Assembly: GCF_013113835.1 (NCBI RefSeq)
Contig: NZ_VTYQ01000004.1
Coordinates: 372,001 to 436,000 of the forward strand
Direction: 5' to 3'
Length of the DNA: 64,000 nt
Source: Vibrio sp. RE88
GTDB lineage: Bacteria > Pseudomonadota > Gammaproteobacteria > Enterobacterales > Vibrionaceae
Shown here: positions 8,917-17,857 of the stretch, in pieces
Numbering within the stretch: the stretch's first letter is position 1
Layout of the letters: the number at the start of each line of letters is the position of its first letter
The notes under the pieces: generated by a model
Seen by the model: the letters and a program-made list of their open reading frames with translations, nothing else
Databases searched by the model: none
What the model was told of the DNA's origin: nothing
Made by a program: the position numbers and the translations under genes

Positions 8917-10510
8917 CCAACTCAACAATATGGGGCGGGTTATGTTCCTGCGTCCAACGGATGGCTTCATCAATCTTGAGGGCGGGGCTGTATAAGAAAC
9001 CTTGGATATAGTCGCAGCCATAGTGTTTGAGCATGTTTAATACGCGTTCATCTTCGACACCTTCAGCGACGACCGTATAGCCTAAACCATGAGCCAGCGC
9101 GATGGCATTAGACACTATAGAGCCATTGCGTTGGTTCGTTTCCAATTGATAGAGGAATGAGCGGTCAATCTTGATTTGATCAACAGGCAAATCACGCAAT
9201 AGTGACAGAGAAGAGTAGCCAGTACCAAAATCATCTAAGCTGATTTTAAATCCAAGATTTTTCAGGCTTTCTAGCAACTTTTCCGGGCTTCTCAATCGGT
9301 TAATTGCCGTGCTTTCTGTAATCTCTAAGATGAGTGTTTCGGTAATATCAGGATAAATCTGAATAAGCTTTTCCAACTTACGTTTGAGGTTATTCCCCAT
9401 TAAATCTTTGGCTGATAGATTGACGTGCACAGGGCAGTCAATTCCATTCTTTTTGAGTTTTTCAATGTCCGTCGAAACTTGATCAAGCACCCAACTGGTA
9501 ATGGATGTGATTTTGTTGCTTTGTTCGGCAACGGGAATGAATTCTACCGGGCTGACTAGCGTGCCATCTGGCCTTAGCCAGCGTATCAGGGCTTCATAGC
9601 CGCAGACAATCGCATTCGTTCCACATAGGATCGGCTGGTAATAAACGCAAAACTCATCATGCAGCAGTGCGGCGTCTATTTCTCTTGCAATACGAAGCTT
9701 ACGTTTCGCCCCTTGGCTCATTTTGTCGTCGTAGCATGCCACTAGACGGCCTGATTTTTTGGCCCAGTACATGGCAACATCTGCGGCATTGATGACTTGC
9801 TCCGCATCGTCTCCGTGCCGTGGAAATTCGCTCAGCCCTATGACAGCACTGGTACTGAGTTCGAATCCATCGATAGCAAATGGTTTGCGCAGTTCGACGT
9901 CAATATCCTTCGCCAGTGCTTTCGCGCTGGCTTCATTGCTTTCAAGGCAAATGATGACAAATTCGTCACCACCAATACGGGCTATGAAGTCTTCTTTTTG
10001 GAGCAAAGAGGAAATTCGCTGGCCAATCTGAATGAGAAGTTGATCTCCGCAAAAGTGGCCCATTCCGTCGTTAACTTGTTTGAAGTTGACGATATCAAGC
10101 AGCATCAAGTCAAAAGGTTTATCTGATTCGATAAGTAGTTCGATGGTTTCAATACAGTGTTTTCGGTTGGGTAGGGTGGTTAACGAATCATGCAGAGCAT
10201 TGTGTTTCTCTTCATCGGCAAGCAAGTGAAGTTGCTCAATACTTTGCAAGCTATAGGTAGTGACCATGTACACAAATATGCTGCCGCTAAACAGAATAAT
10301 GCATAAGCCAAACAAGACGGGAGTGACCACAGGATCGGCGAAAATTGACCCTAAAACAAAGGTATAGCCGACAACAAATCCGATGATGAGATAACTCAGA
10401 ACCTGCCAGCCTACGTGTTTTATTTTCCGACAAATTTTGTTAGCTGGAATGTATCCCGCCAATAGAATGATGATGCCTGATATGACCAGAAAAATTGATA
10501 ACGTCGACAC
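8903..10510 (-). CDS. Membrane GGDEF-EAL protein (c-di-GMP turnover)
   Basis: The protein has 535 residues. Three or four membrane helices lie in the first ~95 residues. A GGDEF domain follows (about 105-265, intact IGGDEF; the inhibitory-site Arg is replaced, QKED instead of RxxD), then an EAL domain (about 280-525) with YEALIRW, LEITES, LDDFGTGYSS and IKIDRSF all present. Both cyclase and phosphodiesterase residues look complete, so the net activity on c-di-GMP cannot be read from sequence. It probably tunes biofilm or motility from the inner membrane. It starts at GTG (10508-10510). The 3' end overlaps the DUF2218 gene by 14 bases. Confidence 0.92.
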   Translation of the reverse strand: MSTLSIFLVISGIIILLAGYIPANKICRKIKHVGWQVLSYLIIGFVVGYTFVLGSIFADPVVTPVLFGLCIILFSGSIFVYMVTTYSLQSIEQLHLLADEEKHNALHDSLTTLPNRKHCIETIELLIESDKPFDLMLLDIVNFKQVNDGMGHFCGDQLLIQIGQRISSLLQKEDFIARIGGDEFVIICLESNEASAKALAKDIDVELRKPFAIDGFELSTSAVIGLSEFPRHGDDAEQVINAADVAMYWAKKSGRLVACYDDKMSQGAKRKLRIAREIDAALLHDEFCVYYQPILCGTNAIVCGYEALIRWLRPDGTLVSPVEFIPVAEQSNKITSITSWVLDQVSTDIEKLKKNGIDCPVHVNLSAKDLMGNNLKRKLEKLIQIYPDITETLILEITESTAINRLRSPEKLLESLKNLGFKISLDDFGTGYSSLSLLRDLPVDQIKIDRSFLYQLETNQRNGSIVSNAIALAHGLGYTVVAEGVEDERVLNMLKHYGCDYIQGFLYSPALKIDEAIRWTQEHNPPHIVELAKQP

Positions 10511-10633
10511 GATTTAAACCATAGGAACAGCGTTCGCTTATTTCAGAACGTTACTTTGCTAGAGTTTAGTGTAGGTCTGGATCGCATATTTATAAAATTG
10601 ACAATAAATTCAGAGTTCGAATTAAATCGCAGA

Positions 10634-10647
10634 TTGCGTTAGATCAA
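10634..10647 (+). promoter_or_regulatory. Possible FNR-type site upstream of acetate kinase
   Basis: TTGCGTTAGATCAA matches the TTGAT-N4-ATCAA FNR consensus in 8 of 10 defined bases, with a perfect right half. It lies 131 bases before the acetate kinase start. Control by oxygen state would fit a fermentative enzyme, but a single half-degenerate site is weak evidence. Confidence 0.3.
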
Positions 10648-10777
10648 CAAAAAATCGTTTCTGTTGAGGTTGTGATTAAAATAAAGTTGAATCATTCAAA
10701 AAATATTGAATAATGTAAGGCACACAACAAAAAGCATTTTGCTTTCAAAATTCGGTCTGAAACAGGATATACACTCC

Positions 10778-11971
10778 ATGTCTAACTCGTTTGTGCTGGT
10801 TATCAACTCTGGTAGTTCTTCTCTTAAATTCGCAGTTATCGACTCCGTCACCGGTGAGGCAGTCATAACTGGATTAGGGGAATGCTTTGGTCTCTCCGAA
10901 GCGGTCATCGGCTGGAAATACAAGGGTGAGAAAACAGAAGAGGCCATCACTGCTCCAGACAATCATCATCAACACGCGATTAATCGAATTGTAGGCCTGA
11001 TGGAGTCATTAGGTTTTACTCATGATCTGGTTGCTGTGGGACATCGTATCGTGCACGGTGGCGAAAAGTTCACTTCAACAGTTCGCATTGACGACGAAGT
11101 CTTGGCTGAAATTGAAACCTTGTCTGATCTGGCACCGCTCCACAACCCAGCAGGCGCAAAGGGAATCAGAGCTTCAATGCAAGCATTCCCAAGTCTCCCT
11201 CAATTTGCTGTCTTTGACACGGCGTTTCACCAGACGATGCCTCAAAAGGCGTTTACTGGTGCGATTTCAAACGAGCTGTACAAGGATTACGGCATCCGCC
11301 GATACGGTTTCCACGGCACCAGTCATTACTTCGTCAGTCGTGAAGCGGCCAAAATGTTGGGTAAGCCTGTTGAGCAATCCAGCTTTATCTCTGTGCATTT
11401 AGGTAATGGTGCATCTGTTTGTGCAATCAGTAATGGCCAATCTGTCGATACGTCGATGGGTTTTACGCCACTGGCGGGCCTGATGATGGGCACACGCTCT
11501 GGTGACCTAGACCCAGGCATTATCGAGTTTTTGATGAAGAAAGGCTGGAGTCAGGAAAAAGTTTTCGAAACGTTGAACAAGAAGTCTGGTTTCCTTGGTG
11601 TGTCTGGTTTGACATCTGACGCTCGCGGCATTTTGGAAGCAATGGAAAACGGCCACGAAGGCGCCAAACTGGCGTTCGAAGTCTTCACTTATCGCGTTGC
11701 TAAGTATATCGGCTCTTATCTTATTCCTCTTGGTGCGTTGGATGCGATCATCTTTACTGGTGGCATTGGAGAAAATTCATTGCCGATCCGTCGAGAAATC
11801 CTGAATAACCTAAAGCTACTTGGTTTCATTGAAGACGAAAAAGGGAATGAAGATGCACGTTTCGGTAGCGCTGGCATCATCGCTAAGTCTGACATACTAG
11901 GCGCCGTGGCTATGGTAATTCCGACCAACGAAGAATTTGTCATCGCCCAGCAGTCGGTTGAGTTACTGTAA
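10778..11971 (+). CDS. ackA: Acetate kinase, stand-alone copy
   Basis: The protein has 397 residues, the normal AckA length. It starts with VLVINSGSSSLKFAV (phosphate-binding signature 1), and signature 2 appears around GYRRYGFHGTSHYFV-type residues (YGFHGTSHY). FTGGIGENS lies near the C-terminus. It interconverts acetate + ATP and acetyl phosphate + ADP. No phosphotransacetylase gene is adjacent, unlike the usual ackA-pta pair, so this is probably a second, separately regulated copy. ATG 10778 has an AGGA site; the frame extends 24 codons upstream without conserved sequence. It is followed by a strong terminator. Confidence 0.95.
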   Translation: MSNSFVLVINSGSSSLKFAVIDSVTGEAVITGLGECFGLSEAVIGWKYKGEKTEEAITAPDNHHQHAINRIVGLMESLGFTHDLVAVGHRIVHGGEKFTSTVRIDDEVLAEIETLSDLAPLHNPAGAKGIRASMQAFPSLPQFAVFDTAFHQTMPQKAFTGAISNELYKDYGIRRYGFHGTSHYFVSREAAKMLGKPVEQSSFISVHLGNGASVCAISNGQSVDTSMGFTPLAGLMMGTRSGDLDPGIIEFLMKKGWSQEKVFETLNKKSGFLGVSGLTSDARGILEAMENGHEGAKLAFEVFTYRVAKYIGSYLIPLGALDAIIFTGGIGENSLPIRREILNNLKLLGFIEDEKGNEDARFGSAGIIAKSDILGAVAMVIPTNEEFVIAQQSVELL

Positions 11972-11991
11972 TAGGCTTTACAATTCGTAAT

Positions 11992-12019
11992 AAAAAGCGA
12001 GCTTAGTGCTCGCTTTTTT
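11992..12019 (+). terminator. Terminator after acetate kinase
   Basis: An 11-bp perfect stem AAAAAGCGAGC/GCTCGCTTTTT (11992-12002 with 12008-12018) has a TTAGT loop and a T run. It can function in both directions, but only ackA reads into it closely. Confidence 0.9.
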
Positions 12020-12248
12020 GATTTATATGTTGGATAGGCTGCCGTTAAGTACGCGCACGGCGAAATAACCATTAATAACTACATTGAGCCCGACGATTCA
12101 CTCGCGTCGTCTCCCTCAGTCATAGAGACCAGTATGCTTCATTCCTTGCTAGGGATACCGCTCGTTAGCTAACCGCAGCATAGCTTTTCTTGTTGAAGCT
12201 AGGATAGGGATCCATTCAATTCGCCGATTCCAACTGACTGAATAATTG

Positions 12249-12587
12249 TCAGTCCATTCGGGTAATAAAGGTTTGCTCGTCTTCCACAAAAGCGACAAAG
12301 CCGCCGTGATAGATAAACACCCGACCACGTCCCTCAACCAGACAAGCAAGCTGTGGGTTTAAATCTTCTTCGTTATTCTGTCTTTGAAACGTGCCGGTAT
12401 CAGTGACTACGCCGCTGAGTTTAGGCAAATACCCATATGCGCGCTTAGCTTGATCAATCAGGCTCAATTCACTGGAGATAGAGAAGCAAGAAGGGATCGT
12501 ACCGGCATCTTCGATAAATATAGGTTTCAGTTCTTCAAAGGCGGTAATCACCAGCCAGTCGATGCCGTTCACATGGTGGATAAACAT
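12249..12587 (-). CDS. Conserved-looking hypothetical protein
   Basis: I do not recognise this 112-residue protein. It has no signal peptide or membrane helix. It opens with MFIHHVNGIDWLVITAFEEL and ends FVAFVEDEQTFITRMD, with alternating hydrophobic residues that suggest a small mixed alpha/beta cytoplasmic fold. Codon use matches the neighbours, and there is a GAGAA site before the ATG. It stands alone on the minus strand, between the ackA terminator and the divergent small ORF/purU unit. No function is proposed. Confidence 0.65.
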   Translation of the reverse strand: MFIHHVNGIDWLVITAFEELKPIFIEDAGTIPSCFSISSELSLIDQAKRAYGYLPKLSGVVTDTGTFQRQNNEEDLNPQLACLVEGRGRVFIYHGGFVAFVEDEQTFITRMD

Positions 12588-12629
12588 AGAGTTTCTCGAT
12601 AATTTTGATGCGGAGATTGTATCACTATC

Positions 12630-12812
12630 ATGGGAGAACGTAGAGATTTAGTCGTAGCAGAATTTTTTGTAACTCATTTACCCCAAAGCGTTCTAGCGAA
12701 AGATCTTCGTACATGTAAGTGTACGAACGTGACAGCATCACGCATCGCTGACCATTTATGGAATTGGTTAGTGGATGCTGGTCAAGAATATGGAGTTGTA
12801 TTGACGCTTTAG
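12630..12812 (+). CDS. Small hypothetical protein upstream of purU-like gene
   Basis: The 60-codon frame lies 33 bases upstream of the purU-type gene. The C-terminal half (ASRIADHLWNWLVDAGQEYG) reads like a helical protein, but there is no good ribosome site before ATG 12630. It contains a perfect 8-bp inverted repeat (12706-12713 with 12720-12727). It may be a real small protein co-transcribed with purU, or a leader region that happens to be open. Confidence 0.4.
   Translation: MGERRDLVVAEFFVTHLPQSVLAKDLRTCKCTNVTASRIADHLWNWLVDAGQEYGVVLTL
12706..12727 (+). repeat. Inverted repeat in purU leader region
   Basis: TTCGTACA and TGTACGAA are perfect complements with a 6-base loop. The repeat lies 119 bases upstream of the purU start that has the strong ribosome site. 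Confidence 0.5.
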
Positions 12813-12845
12813 TGATAAATCACCGTAAAATAGGAGAGGAGAGTT

Positions 12846-12871
12846 ATGCTGCGTACGCTAGGACGCAGCAT
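12846..12871 (+). repeat. Inverted repeat at purU start codon
   Basis: ATGCTGCGT (12846-12854) and ACGCAGCAT (12863-12871) are perfect complements around an 8-base loop. The first arm begins with the ATG that follows the strongest ribosome site in this region, so folding of the mRNA would hide that start codon. Confidence 0.6.
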
Positions 12872-13778
12872 GAAAGATGGGAAACAAAAGCTGGTTAATA
12901 CGGCGTTAGGAAAACAGATGAAAACTTATATTTTAACGGCTAGTTGCCCGAGTCGCGCAGGGACAGTCGATGTAGTCACCCGATTATTACTAGAATTTGA
13001 ATGCTACATCAAAGAGTTAAACTCATTTGACGACACGCTAAACGAACGTTTCTTTATTCGCGCTGTGTTCAGCGTACAAAACGGCCAAGAGCTAAACCGC
13101 GCATCGTTTGAGGCGGCATTTTCAGAGCGCGCTTCAGAATTTGATATGGACTGGGAATTAACGCCCTCCGATTATCGGCCAAAAGTGGTGATCATGGTTT
13201 CTAAGTATGATCACTGCCTTAATGATCTGCTTTACCGCTACCGCACGGGGAATCTCAAGGTTGACATCAAAGCGGTGATTTCCAATCATCCGGACTTACA
13301 ATCTCTGGTCGAGTGGCATGATATTCCTTATCACCATTTTCCTATTTCGGCGGAAACCAAGCCTCAACAGGAAGCGTTAGTACAATCAGTGCTGGACGAA
13401 ACCGATTGTGAATTGCTGGTACTCGCACGATACATGCAGGTGCTTTCGCATGACATGTGCAGCCGTTGGTCTGGCAGGGCGATCAATATTCATCACTCGC
13501 TATTGCCTGGCTTCAAAGGGGCTAAACCTTATCATCAGGCATACAACAAAGGCGTTAAGCTGGTCGGTGCAACTGCGCACTATGTAAGTGATGATCTTGA
13601 TGAAGGGCCGATTATCACTCAAGGGTTAGAGACGGTTGACCATACCTATTACCCAGAAGATTTGGCAAGAAAAGGGCTGGATGTTGAATCACTCACACTA
13701 GGTCGAGCCATTCAATATCACGTTGAGAAACGCGTGTTCATGTATAACGACAAAACCGTTGTATTTGAGCGTTCGTAG
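12846..13778 (+). CDS. purU: Formyltetrahydrofolate deformylase (PurU-type)
   Basis: The protein has an N-terminal ACT domain (from MKTYILTASCPSRAGTVDVV) and a C-terminal formyltransferase-fold hydrolase with the PurU residues INIHHSLLPGFKGAKPYHQAY-type segment (Asn, His) and AHYVSDDLDEGPI (Asp). It hydrolyses 10-formyl-THF to formate and THF, balancing one-carbon pools. Start choice is open. ATG 12846 follows a very strong GGAGAGGAG site and gives 310 residues. ATG 12918 follows TAGGA and gives 286 residues, closer to the usual ~280. The 12846 start codon forms one arm of a 9-bp inverted repeat. The sequence differs enough from the E. coli enzyme that this may be a second paralogue. Confidence 0.88.
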   Translation: MLRTLGRSMKDGKQKLVNTALGKQMKTYILTASCPSRAGTVDVVTRLLLEFECYIKELNSFDDTLNERFFIRAVFSVQNGQELNRASFEAAFSERASEFDMDWELTPSDYRPKVVIMVSKYDHCLNDLLYRYRTGNLKVDIKAVISNHPDLQSLVEWHDIPYHHFPISAETKPQQEALVQSVLDETDCELLVLARYMQVLSHDMCSRWSGRAINIHHSLLPGFKGAKPYHQAYNKGVKLVGATAHYVSDDLDEGPIITQGLETVDHTYYPEDLARKGLDVESLTLGRAIQYHVEKRVFMYNDKTVVFERS

Positions 13779-13834
13779 CTCACGTTCAAAACTGAGACCG
13801 TGCTAAATAATACTAAGAAAAGCAGTATATAAAA

Positions 13835-13870
13835 CAAAGCCCTTCTAATAGTAACGTTAGAAGGGCTTTG
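13835..13870. terminator. Bidirectional terminator between purU and BCCT gene
   Basis: A 14-bp perfect stem (13835-13848 with 13857-13870) has an 8-base loop. T residues flank it on the minus strand (13831-13834). It can end both the convergent purU and BCCT operons. Confidence 0.85.
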
Positions 13871-13901
13871 TAGTGTGTACAAAAAAATGTACCCACCCTT
13901 A

Positions 13902-15476
13902 TTAGGTATTACAGTCTGCTTTCAGATTTTGAATAGAATCAGTTTGTTTATCAGCTTCATTAGATACGCAATCTTGCTCTGGATTTCCTATCCATCTGAA
14001 GAAACCATACAGCATGATAAATATGACCACCATTAAAGGTAGAGATGTCACGATGGCTAGAGTCTGTACTGTGCTTAACGGGGCGTCGATGAACATCATT
14101 GCTAGTGGTACAGCAGCGAGGATCATACACCAGAATAACCTTAGGCTAGTTGGAGGATTAGCATCTTCATCGAGTTGGTTAGCCACTGTTGCTGCAAGAG
14201 TGAAAGAGGCTGAATCGAGGGTTGTTGCTAAGAACAGTGTCGACATTACAACGAAAATTAGGATGAATATCGAGCTAAGCGGTAGCGTTTTGAGCACCGC
14301 AATAACGGTTTCTGAACCACCTACATTGGATAGTATATCCGTCACGTTAACGAGCTCATTCATATGTGTGCTCATGCTGTAGCTGCCTAATACACCAAAG
14401 AAAATGAAACAACCAGCACTACCTCCAAGAACCATACTAATGATGACTTCTTTGAGAGTTCGACCACGTGAAACCTTAGTCACAAAAAGAGCCATAAATG
14501 GTACGTAAGTCATCCAATAAGCCCAGTAGAACACGGTCCATGAGGTTGGGAATGAGCCACCTTCAATTGGGTCCGTCCACAAGCTCATGCGGATAAAGTT
14601 TTGCAGCATCAAACCGTAGCCATTTGTCATCTGATCAATGATGAAAGACGTAGGTCCAACAATAAGTACAAGAAGGACAAAGATGGCAGCTAGCTTGGTA
14701 TTCATGTCGCTCAGCTTTGCCATTCCTTTCTCAATACCAACATACGAGCTCACCGTAAACAGAGCAGTGATAGCCAGCATTAATGACACGTTCATTCCAA
14801 AGCTACTCTGAACACCAAGCAAATCAGCTATACCTTCTGTGACCATTGGCACGCTTAAGCCTAGAGTGATCCCCATTGCTCCAACGCAGCTGAAAATAAA
14901 AATAGTGTCAATAATTCTGCCAGCAACTGGGTTGTAGAATTTCCCCAAGATACTCTCGCACACAGCGCTCAGTTTCAGCTGAGGGTTCTTTCGTACATGG
15001 AAGGAGTAAGCAACAGGCAATGAAGCAATACAGTAAAGAGACCAAGCTGAAATGCCCCAGTGAAACATGTTATAGCTGGTGGCCCACTCTGCAGCACTGG
15101 TTGAAAATGGCTCAATACCCATAGGTGGTCCCATATAATAGTAGGCCCATTCAACGAATGCCCAGTAAACCGTTGCTGAACCTAGGCCTGCGCATATCAT
15201 CATGGCTAGGTAGGTAAAGAATGAGTACTGAGGCGTTGCTTCACCAAGTCTAATACTGCCGTGTTTGCCAAAACCGAGCCAAGCAAGAGTAATGACGCTG
15301 AAAAAGCCAAATAGAAGAAACACTTCGCCAAATTGCTCAGTGAGAATGGTAAATAGGCTTTTTGCGATTGCATTACCTTGCTCAGGATAGAGTGAAAGCC
15401 CCGCGACGATAGCAAATATCGTCGTCAAGCTTATCATCATCAAAGGCTTATCTGTCTGTCTATCTTTATGTCTCAT
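13902..15476 (-). CDS. BCCT family transporter of sugar-acid/betaine-type module
   Basis: The protein is full length at 524 residues with about 12 membrane helices. The BCCT signature WTVFYWAYWMTYVPFMALF is followed by TKVSRGRT, and an N-terminal GSATVYWAFVEWAYYY segment is present. BCCT proteins carry betaines, choline, carnitine or related compounds across the inner membrane. It is the last gene of an operon with an enolase-superfamily enzyme and a split altronate-dehydratase-like lyase (28-bp gap to the enolase-type gene). It therefore probably imports the pathway substrate rather than serving osmoprotection. A charged N-terminus and hydrophilic C-tail flank the core. An AGGG site lies before the ATG. 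Confidence 0.93.
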   Translation of the reverse strand: MRHKDRQTDKPLMMISLTTIFAIVAGLSLYPEQGNAIAKSLFTILTEQFGEVFLLFGFFSVITLAWLGFGKHGSIRLGEATPQYSFFTYLAMMICAGLGSATVYWAFVEWAYYYMGPPMGIEPFSTSAAEWATSYNMFHWGISAWSLYCIASLPVAYSFHVRKNPQLKLSAVCESILGKFYNPVAGRIIDTIFIFSCVGAMGITLGLSVPMVTEGIADLLGVQSSFGMNVSLMLAITALFTVSSYVGIEKGMAKLSDMNTKLAAIFVLLVLIVGPTSFIIDQMTNGYGLMLQNFIRMSLWTDPIEGGSFPTSWTVFYWAYWMTYVPFMALFVTKVSRGRTLKEVIISMVLGGSAGCFIFFGVLGSYSMSTHMNELVNVTDILSNVGGSETVIAVLKTLPLSSIFILIFVVMSTLFLATTLDSASFTLAATVANQLDEDANPPTSLRLFWCMILAAVPLAMMFIDAPLSTVQTLAIVTSLPLMVVIFIMLYGFFRWIGNPEQDCVSNEADKQTDSIQNLKADCNT

Positions 15477-15504
15477 ATTGGATAATCCCTGTAATATTAA
15501 CTAT

Positions 15505-16629
15505 TTAATAAGTCTCAGTACGAAACTGCTCTATGATGTCTTCATTGAGCTGAATACCGAGTCCTGGAGTGTCTGGTACGGGGACGAAACCGTTTTGAAA
15601 CGGAAGTCGATTGGTGACCAGATCAGTAAACAAAGGGCTGGAACTTTGTGAATATTCCATTAAGGTACCGTGTTCACAGGAGGCTAGAAAGTGAACAGAT
15701 GCTGCGAGTAAAATACCTGTGCTAAAGCCGTGGGGGACAAGCTGTACCCCGTGTAGCTGGGACAAGTCATAGATCTTTTTCATCTCGGTGATCCCGCCAC
15801 ATCGAGTAATATCGGGCTGTACGATGTCAACATGAGAACGTTCGAGAAAGTCGAGGAACTCGTAACGGGTGGTCAGTGACTCGCCGCCCGCTAATTTAGC
15901 TTCCGTTTTGCTAGCCAGTTTTGCATAACCTTTAAGATCGTCCGCAAGAACGGGTTCCTCAATCCAATTGAGATTAAAAGGTTCTAGCTTCTTACTCATG
16001 TATGCTGAGTGCCCTGACGTGCGCCACTTCGACGCAAGGTCGATTTGTACTTCGATATCATCCCCGACAGCCTCTCGGACATGCTTAACGATTTGATAGT
16101 CGAGTTCTGGGTCGTCACCGAACACACCACCACCAAATTTGATGCTGGTAAATCCTTGTTCGACCAGATGCAATGCGATGTCTCGGTTTTCTTCAGGCTT
16201 TCGGGCTGGAATAAAAGTTCCGTAAGCCCGAATGTGGTCACGATATTTACCGCCTAGCAAGGTATGAACAGGCACGTTGTAGAATTGACCAGCGATATCC
16301 CATAGAGCGATATCGATCGCACTAATGGCGTGTATCCCAGCGCCTCGGCGGCCTACATAGTTGGAGGCCCAGTACATTTTGTTCCACAAACGCTCGATTT
16401 CTAGTGGGTTTTCACCGAGCAAAAGTTCTTTTAGTCCATAGCAATAGAGGTTGGAATGGGGAGTCTCAATACAAGCTTTAACGACAGCAGGGGAGCTGTC
16501 CGCTTCACCTATTCCAACAAGTCCATTGCTAGTGTGAACTCTTACTATTACAGCGTCTTCGCCCCATTCACAGGTTTCGTCGTTTTGTGGAACGCGAAGA
16601 CATATCACTTCAATATTGGTAATTTTCAT
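15505..16629 (-). CDS. Enolase-superfamily (mandelate racemase/muconate lactonizing) dehydratase or racemase
   Basis: The protein has 374 residues from ATG 16629, with a good AGAGGA site; the longer frame to 16788 is not conserved. An N-terminal capping domain is followed by a TIM barrel. Visible active-site residues are Lys164 (SIKFGGG), metal ligands Asp197 (QIDLAS), Glu224 (WIEEP) and Glu250 (AGGES), the Asp273/His300 dyad (QPDITRCGG; LVPHGFSTG), and Glu325 (LMEY). The His-Asp dyad places it in the mandelate racemase subgroup; many members dehydrate polyhydroxy acids. The second Lys of the K-x-K motif is Ser here. Together with the UxaA-like lyase and BCCT transporter it likely acts on an imported hydroxy acid; the substrate is unknown. 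Confidence 0.9.
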   Translation of the reverse strand: MKITNIEVICLRVPQNDETCEWGEDAVIVRVHTSNGLVGIGEADSSPAVVKACIETPHSNLYCYGLKELLLGENPLEIERLWNKMYWASNYVGRRGAGIHAISAIDIALWDIAGQFYNVPVHTLLGGKYRDHIRAYGTFIPARKPEENRDIALHLVEQGFTSIKFGGGVFGDDPELDYQIVKHVREAVGDDIEVQIDLASKWRTSGHSAYMSKKLEPFNLNWIEEPVLADDLKGYAKLASKTEAKLAGGESLTTRYEFLDFLERSHVDIVQPDITRCGGITEMKKIYDLSQLHGVQLVPHGFSTGILLAASVHFLASCEHGTLMEYSQSSSPLFTDLVTNRLPFQNGFVPVPDTPGLGIQLNEDIIEQFRTETY

Positions 16630-16681
16630 TGATTTTCCTCTTAAAGGTGATCCTTCAGAGTGCTGACTTTTGTTGTTGTAC

Positions 16682-17857
16682 TTAAACGGATTGCTTGTTG
16701 ATGAGTTTCTCAAGCCTTTGATCTTTTTGATAAAGAGAGCAGAAGGCATAGCCAACATCTTCGATTGCGGTTTTTTTGCCTTGAACAACGTTGTCTAGTT
16801 GTTCTAAAACTTGCTCACTTGCTTCGACGACACTTAGAGTTGCTGACATAATGCCGCTGACATCCACGTCAATGTCGTCAGTAATTTGCTCGTCATTCCC
16901 ACTGATTCGAATAACGGGTACGATCGGGTTACTAAATCCAGCTCCGCCCGTTGTCCAAAGAATGACCTGCGCGCCTAGGGCCGCAAAATGCATCCCTGAG
17001 CCTCCGCACAAATGAGTGACTTCGGCGAGATAAAAGCCTGGTTGGGTTGGTTTTTGGATGCCGATGGGGTTTATCTCAAGTACATCCTGAATTGGTTTGG
17101 TGCCCGTTTTATGTAGCGCACCGAGGGCTTTTTCTTCAAGTGTCGTGAGGCCCCCAACGCTATTACCGATGCTCATGGTTTCTACATCTGTTCCTTCGAT
17201 GTGCCAGCGGCGTTCTTCTTCGGCAATCAAGCGCTCAATTTTGTCAGCAACATTTTGGTTCACCGCTCGTTCGCGGAGAATCTGTTCGCAGGTAATCAAC
17301 TCGATTAATTCTCCTGCGATACAAGTTGCCCCCATTTCTATCAGTCGATCGGCGGCTTGCCCTACAGCGGGGTTCGAAGCAATACCAGAGCTGGTATCTG
17401 ATCCGCCACACTTGACTCCGACAATCAATTCGGAAATTGGGGTAGGCTCAGGCTTCACTTGGTTGGATATATTGATTAGTTCATCAACAATTTGGACTCC
17501 CTCATTGATAGTTTGTCGAGTGCCTTTTGATTTGATGATGGAAAGACTGAAAACGGGTTTCTTAGCTTGTTTGATCGGATCGGTGATAATCGTTGGGTCG
17601 ATACTGCCACACCCCATGTTTAGTACTAGTACGCCCGCTATATTGGGGTTAAGTGCAGCACCGATCATGACGTTGACCATTTCTTCGTTACCCCCATACA
17701 TACAGGTGTAGTGGTTGGTTACAACGACACAGTTGGAGAGCTTCTGCTTTATTGCCTGAGCAATGCCTTCAGCACATTCGTCGATTGCTAAAATCAAAAT
17801 ATGATTACGGATGCCAACTTGTCCGTCGGCGCGCCTATAGCCTTGAAAAGTTTTCAT
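16682..17857 (-). CDS. UxaA/GarD-family lyase, large subunit
   Basis: The protein has 391 residues matching the altronate/galactarate dehydratase large domain, also the SuyB sulfolactate sulfo-lyase family. Features are FQGYRRADGQVGIRNHILIL at the N-terminus, YGGNEEM, GVKCGGSDTSSGIASNPAVG, and HLCGGSGMHFAALGAQVILW. The Cys residues in VKCGGSD and HLCGGSG are typical metal ligands. These enzymes eliminate water (or sulfite) from 2-hydroxy or sulfo-hydroxy acids. The start overlaps the stop of the small subunit by 4 bases, so the two are translationally coupled. A 52-bp gap leads to the enolase-type gene. Which leaving group is used cannot be told from the sequence. Confidence 0.9.
   Translation of the reverse strand: MKTFQGYRRADGQVGIRNHILILAIDECAEGIAQAIKQKLSNCVVVTNHYTCMYGGNEEMVNVMIGAALNPNIAGVLVLNMGCGSIDPTIITDPIKQAKKPVFSLSIIKSKGTRQTINEGVQIVDELINISNQVKPEPTPISELIVGVKCGGSDTSSGIASNPAVGQAADRLIEMGATCIAGELIELITCEQILRERAVNQNVADKIERLIAEEERRWHIEGTDVETMSIGNSVGGLTTLEEKALGALHKTGTKPIQDVLEINPIGIQKPTQPGFYLAEVTHLCGGSGMHFAALGAQVILWTTGGAGFSNPIVPVIRISGNDEQITDDIDVDVSGIMSATLSVVEASEQVLEQLDNVVQGKKTAIEDVGYAFCSLYQKDQRLEKLINKQSV

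Noticed and set aside
12020..12248. Short minus-strand frames and possible RNA gene after acetate kinase
   Set aside because: No cloverleaf, no strong hairpin and no plausible protein; apparently plain spacer.
17097..17711. 204-codon open frame on the plus strand
   Set aside because: It is antisense to the well-supported UxaA-type large subunit, and its Ser/Pro/Ile-rich product is typical of a shadow frame.
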